Counted from the first letter of the stretch, positions 17,154-26,844 are shown. The stretch: DNA of 64,000 nucleotides from Bacteroides sp. (GCA_014802265.1 JAAVCP010000028.1:1-64000); one strand, 5' to 3'. A program made the numbers and translations. Notes: generated from the sequence alone by a model not told the origin.

Positions 17154-17371
17154 CACAAGACATCCAGTTTCAGATAGAATGCCTTGCGGCAGAACTCGCA
17201 GAAATGCTTATGGCGGAATATGGCTGGGATATACACCGCGCCCTTGATAAGCTATATTCATCAACCACCTTCGCCAAGCTAAACGATCCCGAATGCGGCC
17301 TCTACTATCAAGGCGCAGTCTATATCTTCCAATTCCTCAAATCAGAAATCGAAACCGGCAAGGTTGCATAA
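17147..17371 (+). CDS. Small conserved protein of DUF3791 cluster
   Basis: 74 residues, predicted all-helical (MLTQDIQFQIECLAAELAEM ... YYQGAVYIFQFL). Small proteins with the same C-terminal 'GLYYQ' region commonly follow DUF3791/DUF3990 genes in Bacteroidetes. It overlaps the end of the frameshifted DUF3791-like gene by 7 bp. Function unknown. Confidence 0.6.
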   Translation: MLTQDIQFQIECLAAELAEMLMAEYGWDIHRALDKLYSSTTFAKLNDPECGLYYQGAVYIFQFLKSEIETGKVA

Positions 17372-17392
17372 CCATACAATGACTGAATAACT

Positions 17393-18031
17393 ATGGCTAA
17401 AGAAAACAATATAGGGATTGTGTATGTATTATCAAACCGAGCAATGCCCGGTCTGGTAAAGATAGGCATGACCACCCACCCTGAACTCGATGCGCGGCTC
17501 AAGGAATTATATACAACTGGTGTGCCAGTACCGTTTGATGTGGAGTATGCCTGCGAAGTTAAGGCTTCCAACTGCGCAAAATTAGAGAAGGCTCTACATA
17601 AAGCATTTGAGCCCAATCGTCTAAATGTCAACCGTGAGTTTTTCCAAATTAAAAAGGAACAGGCTATTGCTATTCTCGAAATCTTCAACGAGAAAGAGAT
17701 TACTACTGAAGTCAGCGATGAAATGAACAACGACCTTAATGCGGATGATATTGCCTCCAAAAGTAAGGCTACCAAACACCGTCCACCGCTTAATTTCAGC
17801 CAGATGGGTATTCCTGTAGTTAGCATTCTTACTTATAATGCCGATCCGTCTGTATCCGTTTCAGTGATTACTGAAAAAAAGGTTGAGTATCTCGGAGAAG
17901 AAACGTCTCTGACAGCCGTAACTACCAAACTCCTTAACTCCAAATATGCAGTGCAACCAACACCCCGTTGGAGCTTTAACGGTACCAACCTACAAGAAAT
18001 CTACGACGCAACCTATCCTATCGAAGACTGA
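17393..18031 (+). CDS. GIY-YIG (T5orf172-type) nuclease-domain protein
   Basis: 212 residues. The N-terminal domain (about 1-100) is a GIY-YIG-fold T5orf172/MUG113 type: GIVYVLSNRAMPGLVKIGMT supplies the two short motifs, then RLKELYTTGVPVPFDVEYA and KLEKALHKAFEPNRLNVNREFF with the conserved His, Arg and Glu. The C-terminal 60 residues (YLGEETSLTAVTTKLLN) resemble small DNA-associated modules found with such nucleases. No frameshift is seen. It follows the preceding small gene by 21 bp and may belong to the same transcript. A role in restriction of foreign DNA is plausible but unproven. Confidence 0.8.
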   Translation: MAKENNIGIVYVLSNRAMPGLVKIGMTTHPELDARLKELYTTGVPVPFDVEYACEVKASNCAKLEKALHKAFEPNRLNVNREFFQIKKEQAIAILEIFNEKEITTEVSDEMNNDLNADDIASKSKATKHRPPLNFSQMGIPVVSILTYNADPSVSVSVITEKKVEYLGEETSLTAVTTKLLNSKYAVQPTPRWSFNGTNLQEIYDATYPIED

Positions 18032-18143
18032 ACTATGTGCACTGGGTATTTTAACGAACTTGAATTTAATGGGCATTACACAGAATTGATTTCTGAACGC
18101 TTTCAAAAAAATACTCGATTTTCCATTATATCGTGAGAATCCA

Positions 18144-18770
18144 ATGAATATTACATTGGACTCTTTCCTCCATGGTTGTGTCGAACGGCAATCAGGCATA
18201 AGATATACACGTGTCTCAGACTATTTCTATAATGCTATTTTCAAGTTTTGTACGTTAGTTACAGTCGGACCAAGTGGCTTTGATAATACTTTCGAGGATA
18301 ACTATACGCTGATTATTGATAGTGACAATGGATATAGCTCAATAACGTTATATGACTCAAATCTTTTGTCGTATGAGGGAGATGAAATTATGCCGTGGAT
18401 GAGTACGTTGAATGAAAGACCTATCAGACTTTTAGAGGACACTTGGAATGCTAAAGATCAAATATGGTTTCTAAGTTACTGGGACAAAGTAAAAAGGGCG
18501 TCCCATGACTATGTTAATCATTTCTATTTTACTAACATAATTAGTTTAGAACATCTTAAAAAAGAGATGATAAAAGCTCAAATATTTGTGCTTAATAGAA
18601 TATTAGAAGATCCTACACTAATAGAGGATGATGACTTTATTAGTTGGACTTGTTGTTCGCCTCCTGAAGAATACGAGCGACTTCTAAAACAGTGTGTCTG
18701 TATTTTTAATCAACACTTTAGGCATAAATATTTAGAACTGCTAAAATCGCGGCAGAAAATAAACTTATAA
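18144..18770 (+). CDS. Hypothetical protein
   Basis: 208 residues of unknown family, acidic, with Tyr/Trp-rich segments (YFYNAIFKFCTLVTVGPSG, WMSTLNERPIRLLEDTW) and no signal peptide or TM segment. A shorter frame in the preceding 110 bp is interrupted by stops, so the gene could once have started further upstream. Its C+G content is lower than that of the genes around it, which suits acquired DNA. The IS982-type fragment follows at once. Confidence 0.5.
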   Translation: MNITLDSFLHGCVERQSGIRYTRVSDYFYNAIFKFCTLVTVGPSGFDNTFEDNYTLIIDSDNGYSSITLYDSNLLSYEGDEIMPWMSTLNERPIRLLEDTWNAKDQIWFLSYWDKVKRASHDYVNHFYFTNIISLEHLKKEMIKAQIFVLNRILEDPTLIEDDDFISWTCCSPPEEYERLLKQCVCIFNQHFRHKYLELLKSRQKINL

Positions 18771-18793
18771 CAAGGTCAAACTTGAAACCATGA

Positions 18794-18811
18794 AACGCGA
18801 GTTCGGGATAA
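18794..18811 (-). repeat. IS-end-like motif, inverted copy
   Basis: The minus strand reads TTATCCCGAACTCGCGTT, nearly identical to the motif at 19112-19133 and to that at 30127-30148. With the 19112 copy it forms an inverted pair about 300 bp apart enclosing the IS982 C-terminal fragment, like the termini of an internally deleted IS. Confidence 0.55.
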
Positions 18812-19024
18812 GATAATACTGCGCAAACGAAGCATCATTGAGTCAGTCAATGACATGCTCAGGAATGTGGCTCAGTTGATCCATTCCCATTACCGTAGCG
18901 TGCACAACTTCCTGATGAACATGCCGGCAGCACTGGGGCATATTGCTTTTTCAGCACTAAGCCCGGCGTAAACTTTGACTTTGAGATCCCGGAGACTGAC
19001 GGACAACTCCTCTTCTGGTACTAA
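18812..19024 (+). pseudogene. C-terminal remnant of IS982-type transposase
   Basis: The translation IILRKRSIIESVNDMLRNVA then QLIHSHYRSVHNFLMNM matches the conserved end of IS982-family transposases. After PAALG a one-base shift restores AYCFFSTKPGVNFDFEIPE and the final residues to TAA 19022-19024. Only the last third of the gene remains. It begins directly inside the inverted motif at 18794-18811. Confidence 0.65.
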
Positions 19025-19111
19025 GGATTGTCTCTGAACTACTTTCAGGCAACCATTATGTGGTCGCCCGATGACATATGCAACTACGGATATGTGTGAA
19101 ATCTATGATAT

Positions 19112-19133
19112 TTATCCCGAACTCACGTTATTA
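19112..19133 (+). repeat. IS-end-like motif overlapping jetD stop
   Basis: TTATCCCGAACTCACGTTATTA. On the other strand this sequence supplies the TGA stop and last codons of jetD, so the element end abuts or slightly truncates the gene. Confidence 0.55.
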
Positions 19134-19986
19134 TGTATCCTTCTTGGTCGTATGTGCGACGATATTTATGGATTAAGGAGATCAGATGGTCTAATTTTTC
19201 ATCCGTAGTAGTTAAGTTAGAGTATTTTTGATAGTGCTCGTCGTATCGTTTTCTTGAACCATTCTTTAGACGACTTTCGATGTCTGATGGTATTAGAAAA
19301 TAGCCTCTTTCTCCCACATGTGGCTTGAATTGATTCAGGAAGATGGCAATTCCTGCTAAATCGAAATCTCCAAAGTGAACGTATCTGTTGGGGATTCCAG
19401 CCAACCAATTCATTAGATCAGAGGAAAATGCATATCTTGATACGAAAAGGATAGCAGACTCTTTCTGTTGCAGACAGTCTTCGAAAAGTTTCTTCTGTTC
19501 GCGTATCCTAAGGAAATTCTCAGTATTTTCTATCCCGATAATCAGTGTCGAAACAGGTGGTATGAAAGATTGCCAATCGGCTATGTATAGGGTACTTCCT
19601 TCTATAGGGTCAATTGTAAATGGTTGTCCGCATAGTATACAATCTATGCGGGTGTAACTGTTCACAAGGAATCCAGGCATCGTCCTTTTGCTATTTGTTT
19701 TGGAATTTCCCGATAATGCGGCTTGTGCTACCCGTGAATTGTCTTCTGTCAGCAATCTCGCCGCTGCATCCAGATCTTTAAGAGCCTCATTATATTGTGG
19801 AAGTGCTCCGGCTAATGCATCAGTATTCCGAGCGATAATGCAACGTCTGGTTCCATGATGAGCTACAGATAGCAACCCTTCCTCAACAAATGGCTCAACC
19901 AACGATTTTGGCAATGAAGAGTATGGAATTGATTCTCCTCTAAAGAGTCGTTACAGGTTTTCAATCAGTCGTAAGGTGAGTTTCAT
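19123..19986 (-). pseudogene. jetD: JetD (Wadjet TOPRIM nuclease) with early nonsense codon
   Basis: The natural start is ATG 19986, overlapping the jetC stop as ATGA. Codon 12 is TAA (19951-19953): MKLTLRLIENL-stop-RLFRGESIPY. The sequence after it is conserved, so a Gln codon (CAA) was probably lost. The remaining 275 residues carry the DUF2220/TOPRIM core: IIGIENTENFL with the catalytic Glu (about 153) and HFGDFDLAGIA with the DxD pair (about 207/209). In Wadjet, JetD cleaves DNA extruded by the JetABC SMC complex. It is somewhat shorter than typical type I JetD. Reinitiation at the in-frame TTG 19914 could make a near-complete protein, so loss of function is likely but not certain. Confidence 0.8.
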
Positions 19987-22900
19987 TGTAATTCTGCTTC
20001 GCGTGTTGAAAGGATGGGTTGTACGATGGTGTTTGCTTCCTTATCTTTTGAAAGCATAAAGAGCCGGCGGTATGAGAGCGGTCGATGTGCCTTTGGAGAT
20101 GAGTTCACAATAAATATGCCCCGTTGATTGGCGAAATTCAGTATTCCCTGGATATTTTCGTCGGCAAGACGCCCGATCTCGTCCATCATGCAGTGAAGTC
20201 GGAAATCCCCTCCTTGTCCTGCGCGGTTCTTGAATACACTTATAAGGAGAATATTAATGATGGCTTTTACCAGTATATCCGTACCCTCCGAACCGATAGA
20301 CCTGATATTCTCCACCCAGTCCGTCATATTGTCATTTTCCTGAATCCTGAATTTCAATGCGAAAGTCTGCTCCAAAGAAAGTTTCTTTAACTCTGACGCG
20401 GTTTGGAGTGCGTTCGCGAGGGATTTCAGGTACTTGATTGATTCTTTATTGAGGTCCGTATGCTTATCGGTGGAGAAGAGATTGACCTCACCCAGTTCGT
20501 ACTGATTCGCATTCCAGAAGTCTGTTATGTTCTGGAGTTGCATTATGATGGGCATCGTGCTACGGTCAAGCCTTAGCTCAATGTTCCGGATAACTCCGGC
20601 AAAGGTCTTTTTCTCAAAGTCATGGTTTATGGCTTTGACGAGTCTGACTATCTCGGATTCATGTCCTAAAAGGATATTGAAATCAGACGCAGCCCTTGAA
20701 AGGATATCCCGGTAAAGATTGCTCGTTACTTGTTGGAATTCCTTTATCTTGTGGTTGCTGACGAAATCCTCCAGGCTATCTGCATAGCGATGGTAGTCTT
20801 CGAGTGTGTCGAAGACTGTAGGGAATTTGAAGGTATTGTTTGCCGAAAAGCGCTTGCGGAATTCATTGGTTGTCTCCTTAAGTCTGTCAGATAGTTTATG
20901 GATATCGACTATCAGTGCTTGGATACTCGATATAATAGCAATGCAATCCAGTTCTGTATGTATAAGGGTACATTCTTTAAGCTCAGGTGGGCATACTTTT
21001 GATGCAGTGAACTCATCCGCCTGCTGTTTTGACTCCATGACCCGATGACAGGATATACGAAGTAAGACTACGGCTTTCTCCTCTTCCTGTCTCTTTAGGT
21101 TATACCTTTGGTAACGGTCTTCATATTTCTTTTGTAGGTTGGTTAGATTGTCATCAAGCATCTTTCGGTTGGTTTGCATCTGAGGTACATGATCAAGTAG
21201 CTCACTGCAGATTTTATGATAGACAGCGATATGATCCCTTTCACCGTCAATGCGATCTATAGCTATGGAAATTTCAGCTATTTCCTTCTTTGTCGTGTCG
21301 AGCATACGGATATCTGCGCCTAACTCCTTGAGTTCAGTCACTTCATCCTTTTCAAGTTGTTTTAATCTTGTAGCATGCTCCTTAGTGTATTCGGTCGCTT
21401 CTTCGTCGAGTGACGCCAGCAAATTGTCTTTTCTGGTCCTATCGGCTTTCTCTTCATTGGAGATTGTCTTATTGACCTTACGCAGTTCGCCATCGCATGT
21501 GCTGTCGAGGTTTTTTCGTTCTTTGGATAGACTGTCTATCTTAGATTGTAGCTCATGGATCTCATCATCGAAAGTCTTTAGTATATCTTCAAGATATCTC
21601 CTCTCTTCCTCTTTGATTTTCTCCAGGTGGAGCGACTCTTCTTTTAACCGTGATTGATTTATAAGAATTCTCTGGGACTGTTTGTCGATTTCAGTTTGGA
21701 CTGATTTCATCTGGTTTCTGATTTCCTTCCCAGCTTCGGCGATACGTTTCTGAGTCTCTTCTCGAATTTGAATTATGTTGTTTGACAATGATTGGATTTC
21801 TTTATCAAGAGACTTGACGGACTCCTTTATCATTGATGGGGTGCGCACATTTTTCTCGATAGAATAGAGATCAAGGCTTATACCGAAGATGGTATCGGTT
21901 TCGCTGTCAGTAAGCCGGGGACTGAGGTTCTGAGAATAAAGCACGCTCTTTTCATCGGCTATCTTGCCGATAGATTTCTCCCAACCCACTACATTATTGT
22001 CGAGCCATTCGCATAGTGATCCTTGCGCTCTTTTGAGAAGATACAGTTCCTCTTGCCGTCGGGATTCACGCTGTTGGATGTCACTTTCAATATCCTTGAT
22101 CTTTATGGTAGACTCAGCCTCTATCTCGCGGCATTTGAGTTCCAGTGCATTACTTAAGGCATCTATATGTTTTTCTTCTTTCAGCCTGGTTTCGGTGGAT
22201 TGATGGATTCTATCTTCAGTCTCGGTGATTTTTCGTTGGGATGCCTCGATATCATGCTTTCGGGGAGAGGATACGGCGGTCTTTGCTCGCTGTTCCTTAT
22301 GGTCCATCAGGCACTCTCGCAATGAATTGAGCGTTTCGTCGATTCCTGTTGTCTGAATCTTGAACCTGTTGCGTATTTCTGATTCAAGCCCCGATTTCCT
22401 CTTCATCCTCTCCATCTGGCGATTATTGAAATCGCTGATGATATTACTTTCTCTTCCCTTTAAGCATTGCAGATATTGCTCTTGGTCAAGATTGATTCGG
22501 TCGCGCAGCATTCCATACTTATCAGAGATGGAGTGGTGGCTCGATGTTAGTTGGGCGAGAATACGCTCTTTCTGTTCTTTTTGCAGTTTTAGACCGTCCA
22601 GTGTGGCTGCCCGCTCGATCATCTCTTCGATGCCTATGCGATGATATTCTTTCTTTTTTGAGGAGGCTTCCTTAAGTTTATTGTCAAGTACGGCTATTTG
22701 GCCGTCTAATGTCCTTCGCTCCTTATCATATTCATTGGTCAAGTGCTGTATCTTATTATCCAGCTTACTTATCTCCTCTTCCTTTTTGGCAATTTTGCTT
22801 CGTAGTGTTGGAATGTCACGTTCTGCCTTCTTCATAGCATAGCTGAGCATTCCGCATTGTTCGAGCAAGGAGAATCTGGCAGCCTTTATATCGTGTGAAG

Positions 22901-23669
22901 TGGCGATGAGTCTGTCAGCATCCCGACGTGTCTCAACGATGCCTTGGCGGTTCTTTTCTGTCCAAAGGGAAATATCTCTGTGTTCCTCATTGAAATGAAT
23001 GAGTTTTGACCGGAAGAAATTCAGGTCGACGGCGATTTCCTCGTCTTCTCCTGTGATGCTGTTGATGATGATATTTTTGATGAATCCCGCATCCACTCGC
23101 TCGTTGAGGAAAACGTTTTGTATGATGCGTGGTATGTTTTGGTATCGTTGGCTCCTGAGCAGATAGTATTTCAACAAGTCTTTGCTTAGGTGCGCGCTAC
23201 GGTTTCCATACAGTATATCAAGATATTCCAATCGTCTATCTATGATTTTACTGACATCGATTCCGAAATTCCGGATACGTTGTGCTAAAGTCGCCCGGTC
23301 CGTGACCACAGTTCCCAGGCTATCGACAAACCAGTCTTTGGAGTATGGCGCATCTACGAAACGGAAAGCGGCTCTATTGTGATGTCTGAAAAGGATGATA
23401 GAGAAAGGAGGTTCCTCCTCTCCGCGCGATACTTCGTAGATTATATATGAAGATAGGTCAGAGACATAGAAATCGTCAAATCCCTGCTGCCCCTGTGGTC
23501 TGATGCCGAGTTTCTCTTTACGACAGTTATAGAAAAAAAGGAGTGCGCGGAGGAGAGTAGTCTTGCCTACACCCTGTGTTCCTGTGAAATGCACATTGCC
23601 GTCCATTGCCACTTCAGCATATCGGATGTGTGCGCTGTTGATGAATATTATTTTATTCAGGTGTCTCAT
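19983..23669 (-). CDS. jetC: JetC, SMC/MukB-like ATPase of Wadjet
   Basis: 1228 residues. The N-terminal ATPase half has Walker A GTQGVGKTTLL (30-40) in the MukB-like 'RHLNKIIFINSAHIRY' context. Long coiled coils (about 270-480 and 600-900) flank a less regular central region. The C-terminal half ends with LHCMMDEIGRLADENI (Walker B with D and E) and the FIVNSSPKAHRP segment. The complex is expected to extrude loops on small circular DNA and, with JetD, cut plasmids. The start overlaps jetB by 17 bp and the stop overlaps the jetD start by 4 bp. No lesion is seen. Confidence 0.9.
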   Translation of the reverse strand: MRHLNKIIFINSAHIRYAEVAMDGNVHFTGTQGVGKTTLLRALLFFYNCRKEKLGIRPQGQQGFDDFYVSDLSSYIIYEVSRGEEEPPFSIILFRHHNRAAFRFVDAPYSKDWFVDSLGTVVTDRATLAQRIRNFGIDVSKIIDRRLEYLDILYGNRSAHLSKDLLKYYLLRSQRYQNIPRIIQNVFLNERVDAGFIKNIIINSITGEDEEIAVDLNFFRSKLIHFNEEHRDISLWTEKNRQGIVETRRDADRLIATSHDIKAARFSLLEQCGMLSYAMKKAERDIPTLRSKIAKKEEEISKLDNKIQHLTNEYDKERRTLDGQIAVLDNKLKEASSKKKEYHRIGIEEMIERAATLDGLKLQKEQKERILAQLTSSHHSISDKYGMLRDRINLDQEQYLQCLKGRESNIISDFNNRQMERMKRKSGLESEIRNRFKIQTTGIDETLNSLRECLMDHKEQRAKTAVSSPRKHDIEASQRKITETEDRIHQSTETRLKEEKHIDALSNALELKCREIEAESTIKIKDIESDIQQRESRRQEELYLLKRAQGSLCEWLDNNVVGWEKSIGKIADEKSVLYSQNLSPRLTDSETDTIFGISLDLYSIEKNVRTPSMIKESVKSLDKEIQSLSNNIIQIREETQKRIAEAGKEIRNQMKSVQTEIDKQSQRILINQSRLKEESLHLEKIKEEERRYLEDILKTFDDEIHELQSKIDSLSKERKNLDSTCDGELRKVNKTISNEEKADRTRKDNLLASLDEEATEYTKEHATRLKQLEKDEVTELKELGADIRMLDTTKKEIAEISIAIDRIDGERDHIAVYHKICSELLDHVPQMQTNRKMLDDNLTNLQKKYEDRYQRYNLKRQEEEKAVVLLRISCHRVMESKQQADEFTASKVCPPELKECTLIHTELDCIAIISSIQALIVDIHKLSDRLKETTNEFRKRFSANNTFKFPTVFDTLEDYHRYADSLEDFVSNHKIKEFQQVTSNLYRDILSRAASDFNILLGHESEIVRLVKAINHDFEKKTFAGVIRNIELRLDRSTMPIIMQLQNITDFWNANQYELGEVNLFSTDKHTDLNKESIKYLKSLANALQTASELKKLSLEQTFALKFRIQENDNMTDWVENIRSIGSEGTDILVKAIINILLISVFKNRAGQGGDFRLHCMMDEIGRLADENIQGILNFANQRGIFIVNSSPKAHRPLSYRRLFMLSKDKEANTIVQPILSTREAELQ

Positions 23670-24198
23670 CTTCTTCAGTGAATGCTATAAGTTCTACCAT
23701 ATCTTCGAGATATCTGTATGCGGCGGCTACCTGATATCTTTGAGAGACATCATCGAGAAGCTCTATATATCCTTGGCGCGAAAGCTCCTCCATGAGTCGG
23801 TCGCATATTTCATCATTGCGTATCTTGCTTTCATAAAGTGATTTCGCTTTTTCCCGCAGTTCGATGTCTGAATCCATCTTCACCATCAGGTCTGCCTTAA
23901 TGAATGTGAATCCGGGTCCTAAGGCCGGATCCCATGCCTTGAGAAAATCAAGGATGTCTATCCAGTGACCAAACCTTTTCAGTTTATCCACGAGAGTGGT
24001 CTTTGATTCCTTTCGTGAAAAGTAGAAGTATCCGTTACCTTCTTCAAGTATGAATCCAATCTGTGTGAAGTATGCAGAGTATTCCTCTTTATGGTCGTCA
24101 AGGTCTATGAAGATATTTCGAGTCCCCTCGTCAACGCTGTTGGAAGATATGAATCCTCCTCGATTCAATCTGTCAAAAACCTACTGTATGTATTTCAT
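23653..24198 (-). pseudogene. jetB: JetB (MukE-like) with nonsense codon at position 6
   Basis: The natural start is ATG 24198, overlapping the jetA stop as ATGA. Codon 6 is TAG (24181-24183): MKYIQ-stop-VFDRLNRGGFISS. A CAG to TAG change is the simplest explanation. The remaining 175 residues are intact and fit the DUF4194/MukE-like winged-helix subunit (IFIDLDDHKEEYSAYFTQI; SRKESKTTLVDKLKRFG). JetB bridges the JetA kleisin and JetC heads. The TTG at 24168 could allow reinitiation 13 bp after the stop. The gene overlaps jetC by 17 bp. Confidence 0.8.
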
Positions 24199-25394
24199 GG
24201 GATATTGTAGATCATTGGGTAGTTTATATTGCCGTCTGTCCGCCAGTCTTCTGTGATCCGAAGACGCGAATGATGGTTGAGAATTATCTCGGTATAGTAT
24301 TCCACTTTCTGCTCCAACTCCTTCGGACTATCGTAAGGATAGTATTTCACGAATGAATAGAGATCCTTGGAAGAGGCGAAGAAAGCTTCAGCGATCTTGT
24401 CGGTATCGACGAAATCCTCAATCCTGTATCCAGGGTTGAGATCTTCGGCTTTCAAAGGGGGCACCACTAAGGCATTGGGCTTCTTTCGTTTTGATACGGA
24501 GGACTGAGCTGCTGATATCACATCTATACCTGTATCCGTGTCTCGTAAGAAGGAAAGGGATATTTTGGTGGTGTAGTTAGAGGTAGTCTCAAACAGCTGA
24601 TGGGAGCATCCGTTAAGAATCTGGCATACTGTAGTGGTCTTCTCCCATGTAAGCTGGTCTTTTAGGTACTTAAGTTTCCTTATGTGCTTAACTTTCCTGT
24701 TGTGGGCATCAATCTGGTGGAGGTAGTCGCGTATGGTGTGCTGCAGTTCAATTAGGAAGTGAAATACATCCTTGAATCGCAGTCTGACATCAATTGAAAT
24801 CCGTGTGATTATCTGATCCGGCGTCATGATGTCAAGGATATCCTTGCGTTCTTCAAGCAAACGTTCCGTTTGGCGGATAAGGGAGGCTATACTTTCTAAG
24901 GTGGACTGATACTCCTCAAGTTTCTGACGCTTTATCTCATAGTTGCGTTCGTGTCGGTAAGTATCGTTGATGACTCGCTTAAGTTCAAGGGTCTTAGCCT
25001 CAGCCTGTATGGAGATATTACGTAGAGATCGGATTATCTTATTGATGTATTTTCGCTGGGAATCATAATTTGATCGCTCTTTGAGATAAAAATCTATATT
25101 GTTCTTAAGTTGCTTTAGGTTTTCTTCTACCGTCGTGCTTGTAATGTTCTCGTTGAGACGGAGAATCTCCTCGAAAAAGTGTTGGTAAGTCTCTTCCAAT
25201 TCGAGCATTTCTCCTTCCTGACGCACGATTCCGTAGTCGATAAGCAGGCGCAGGTTGCGTTCGTGGTTGACGAATTCCAACGCGTCCTCATACCGGAAAT
25301 TATATTTCTGTCGGGCCTGAAAAAGCTCGTGGAGAAGCTTCCGCTCTGTGTGCAGGCGGCTTAGCAGTTCCGTAAGATTTAAGAACACTTTCAT
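24195..25394 (-). CDS. jetA: JetA, MukF-like kleisin subunit of Wadjet
   Basis: 399 residues. An N-terminal winged-helix-like region (LTELLSRLHTERKLLHELFQ) is followed by a helical/coiled middle (about 110-260) and a C-terminal segment with DTDKIAEAFFASSKDLYSF, the layout of MukF/JetA kleisins. It should connect the two ATPase heads of JetC. It begins 34 bp after the stop of a DUF4143-type ATPase with no consensus promoter in between, so readthrough from the promoter at 26814-26844 may express the whole set. The Wadjet type is not assigned. Identity rests mainly on the JetBCD context. Confidence 0.8.
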   Translation of the reverse strand: MKVFLNLTELLSRLHTERKLLHELFQARQKYNFRYEDALEFVNHERNLRLLIDYGIVRQEGEMLELEETYQHFFEEILRLNENITSTTVEENLKQLKNNIDFYLKERSNYDSQRKYINKIIRSLRNISIQAEAKTLELKRVINDTYRHERNYEIKRQKLEEYQSTLESIASLIRQTERLLEERKDILDIMTPDQIITRISIDVRLRFKDVFHFLIELQHTIRDYLHQIDAHNRKVKHIRKLKYLKDQLTWEKTTTVCQILNGCSHQLFETTSNYTTKISLSFLRDTDTGIDVISAAQSSVSKRKKPNALVVPPLKAEDLNPGYRIEDFVDTDKIAEAFFASSKDLYSFVKYYPYDSPKELEQKVEYYTEIILNHHSRLRITEDWRTDGNINYPMIYNIP

Positions 25395-25428
25395 AGTTGT
25401 ATATGGGGTACTATTTTCATAACTAATT

Positions 25429-26751
25429 TCAGCTTAATTCAGATAATAAATCTTCTAATAAGAAAGGTATTACCCCAACATACGTCACCCCGTCTTCATC
25501 AGTCCATAATTTGGAATTGCCATCAACAACTATGATCTTTTTAAAGAAGTCTCCTGTATTCCGTAGTGAAAACGTTTCCTGAGCTTTCTTTTCCGGAGTG
25601 TCTACATGTAGTGCTGATTGGATATACACTTTATTATTACCCAGATTGACTACGAAGTCTATCTCATATTGTGACGATTTTCTTTTGCCGTCTATTACAC
25701 GGCTCACTTCCACGATTCCGACATCAACGGAGTATCCTCTAAGAATCAGTTCGTTGTAGATCAAATTCTCCATAAGGTGTGATCTTTCTTGTTGGCGGAA
25801 GTTCAGACGAGCGTTTCTGAGTCCGAGATCCATGGCATAGTATTTCTGAATAGTATCGAAATACTTCCTACCCTTGACATCCCATCTTCTGGCACTCTGG
25901 AAGAGATAGGAGTCTTCCAAAAACTGGAGATAATTTTTAACTGTATTATGGGAGGGTGTCTTTCCCAAAGCAGATCCGGCTGTATTTGCTAATCTATTGG
26001 AGTTTGTCAGTGATCCTATTGCAGATGACAAGGCATCTACAAGAGGACCCAGTATGCTATTGTCTTTTAGTTTGTAGCGTTCTACTATGTCTTTAATGTA
26101 TACGTTAGTGAACAATCCTTGAAGATACTTGCGTTTCTCCTTTTCATCAGATTCAAGAACAGCTAAAGGCATTCCTCCATACATCAAATATTCTTCAAGC
26201 GCATCGGATTTGTCCTTATCTGAAACAGTGATGAACTCAGAGAATGAGAGGGGATATACCTTTATTTCCGATCCTCTGTCTCTGAAATTGGTCACTATAT
26301 CTTTCGAAAGCATTTTTGAGTTGGATCCAGTCACATATATGTCAAGATTTGGACGCCTGAGAAGATCGTTAAGTATGTCATAGAAAGTAGTATACAACAT
26401 TTCACGGTCTTCCTCAGGCACCAAATTTTCATCTATCTCATCATTCTTAATCTTATATGATAACTGTATCTCATCAATAAAGATATAGAAATTTTGGGTT
26501 ATATCCTGAGTCTGTTGCATTATATGATCATATAGCAGATTGGGATTACGGAATTTTATGTCTGACTTGCGATCCAGGGCTATTTCGATAAAATCATTTG
26601 GTGACACTCCGGTTTCTATCAGCTGCCTTTTGAATAGGGTAGACAGCAGGAATGATTTGCCGGAACGTCTGATTCCAGTGATGATCTTAACTTTGCCGTT
26701 CCATTTTTTTGCCAACAACTGATTGAGGTAATGTTTTCTTTCTATAACCAT
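25429..26751 (-). CDS. AAA+ ATPase with DUF4143 domain
   Basis: 440 residues from the ATG at 26751 (MVIERKHYLNQLLAKKW). Walker A is GIRRSGKS (26-33), Walker B is FYIFIDEIQ, and a sensor-like VTGSNS follows. The C-terminal DUF4143 region (about 220-440) contains the PD-(D/E)xK-like strand SSQYEIDFVVNLGNNKVYIQ. The frame extends to 26844, but the promoter (TTG-N20-TAAATTTG, 26814-26844) lies inside that extension, so the start at 26751 is preferred. It is co-directional with and 34 bp from jetA. A 40-nt hairpin sits at the predicted transcription start. Function of this family remains unclear. Confidence 0.85.
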   Translation of the reverse strand: MVIERKHYLNQLLAKKWNGKVKIITGIRRSGKSFLLSTLFKRQLIETGVSPNDFIEIALDRKSDIKFRNPNLLYDHIMQQTQDITQNFYIFIDEIQLSYKIKNDEIDENLVPEEDREMLYTTFYDILNDLLRRPNLDIYVTGSNSKMLSKDIVTNFRDRGSEIKVYPLSFSEFITVSDKDKSDALEEYLMYGGMPLAVLESDEKEKRKYLQGLFTNVYIKDIVERYKLKDNSILGPLVDALSSAIGSLTNSNRLANTAGSALGKTPSHNTVKNYLQFLEDSYLFQSARRWDVKGRKYFDTIQKYYAMDLGLRNARLNFRQQERSHLMENLIYNELILRGYSVDVGIVEVSRVIDGKRKSSQYEIDFVVNLGNNKVYIQSALHVDTPEKKAQETFSLRNTGDFFKKIIVVDGNSKLWTDEDGVTYVGVIPFLLEDLLSELS

Positions 26752-26773
26752 AATCAATCGACATTCATATTTA

Positions 26774-26813
26774 CACTGACAAAATTGTTGCATTTGCAAT
26801 CGTTTTGTCAGTG
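26774..26813. repeat. 40-nt nested palindrome at ATPase transcription start
   Basis: CACTGACAAAA (26774-26784) and its exact reverse complement (26803-26813) enclose an inner TTGCA-TT-TGCAA palindrome. It begins immediately downstream of the -7 box, at the predicted transcription start, which is an operator position for repression. Confidence 0.6.
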
Positions 26814-26844
26814 CAAATTTAGTTGAATTTCCTGAGATATACAA
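26814..26844 (-). promoter_or_regulatory. Promoter of DUF4143 ATPase (and possibly jetABCD)
   Basis: On the minus strand: TTG (26844-26842), a 20-bp spacer and TAAATTTG (26821-26814). Confidence 0.6.
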
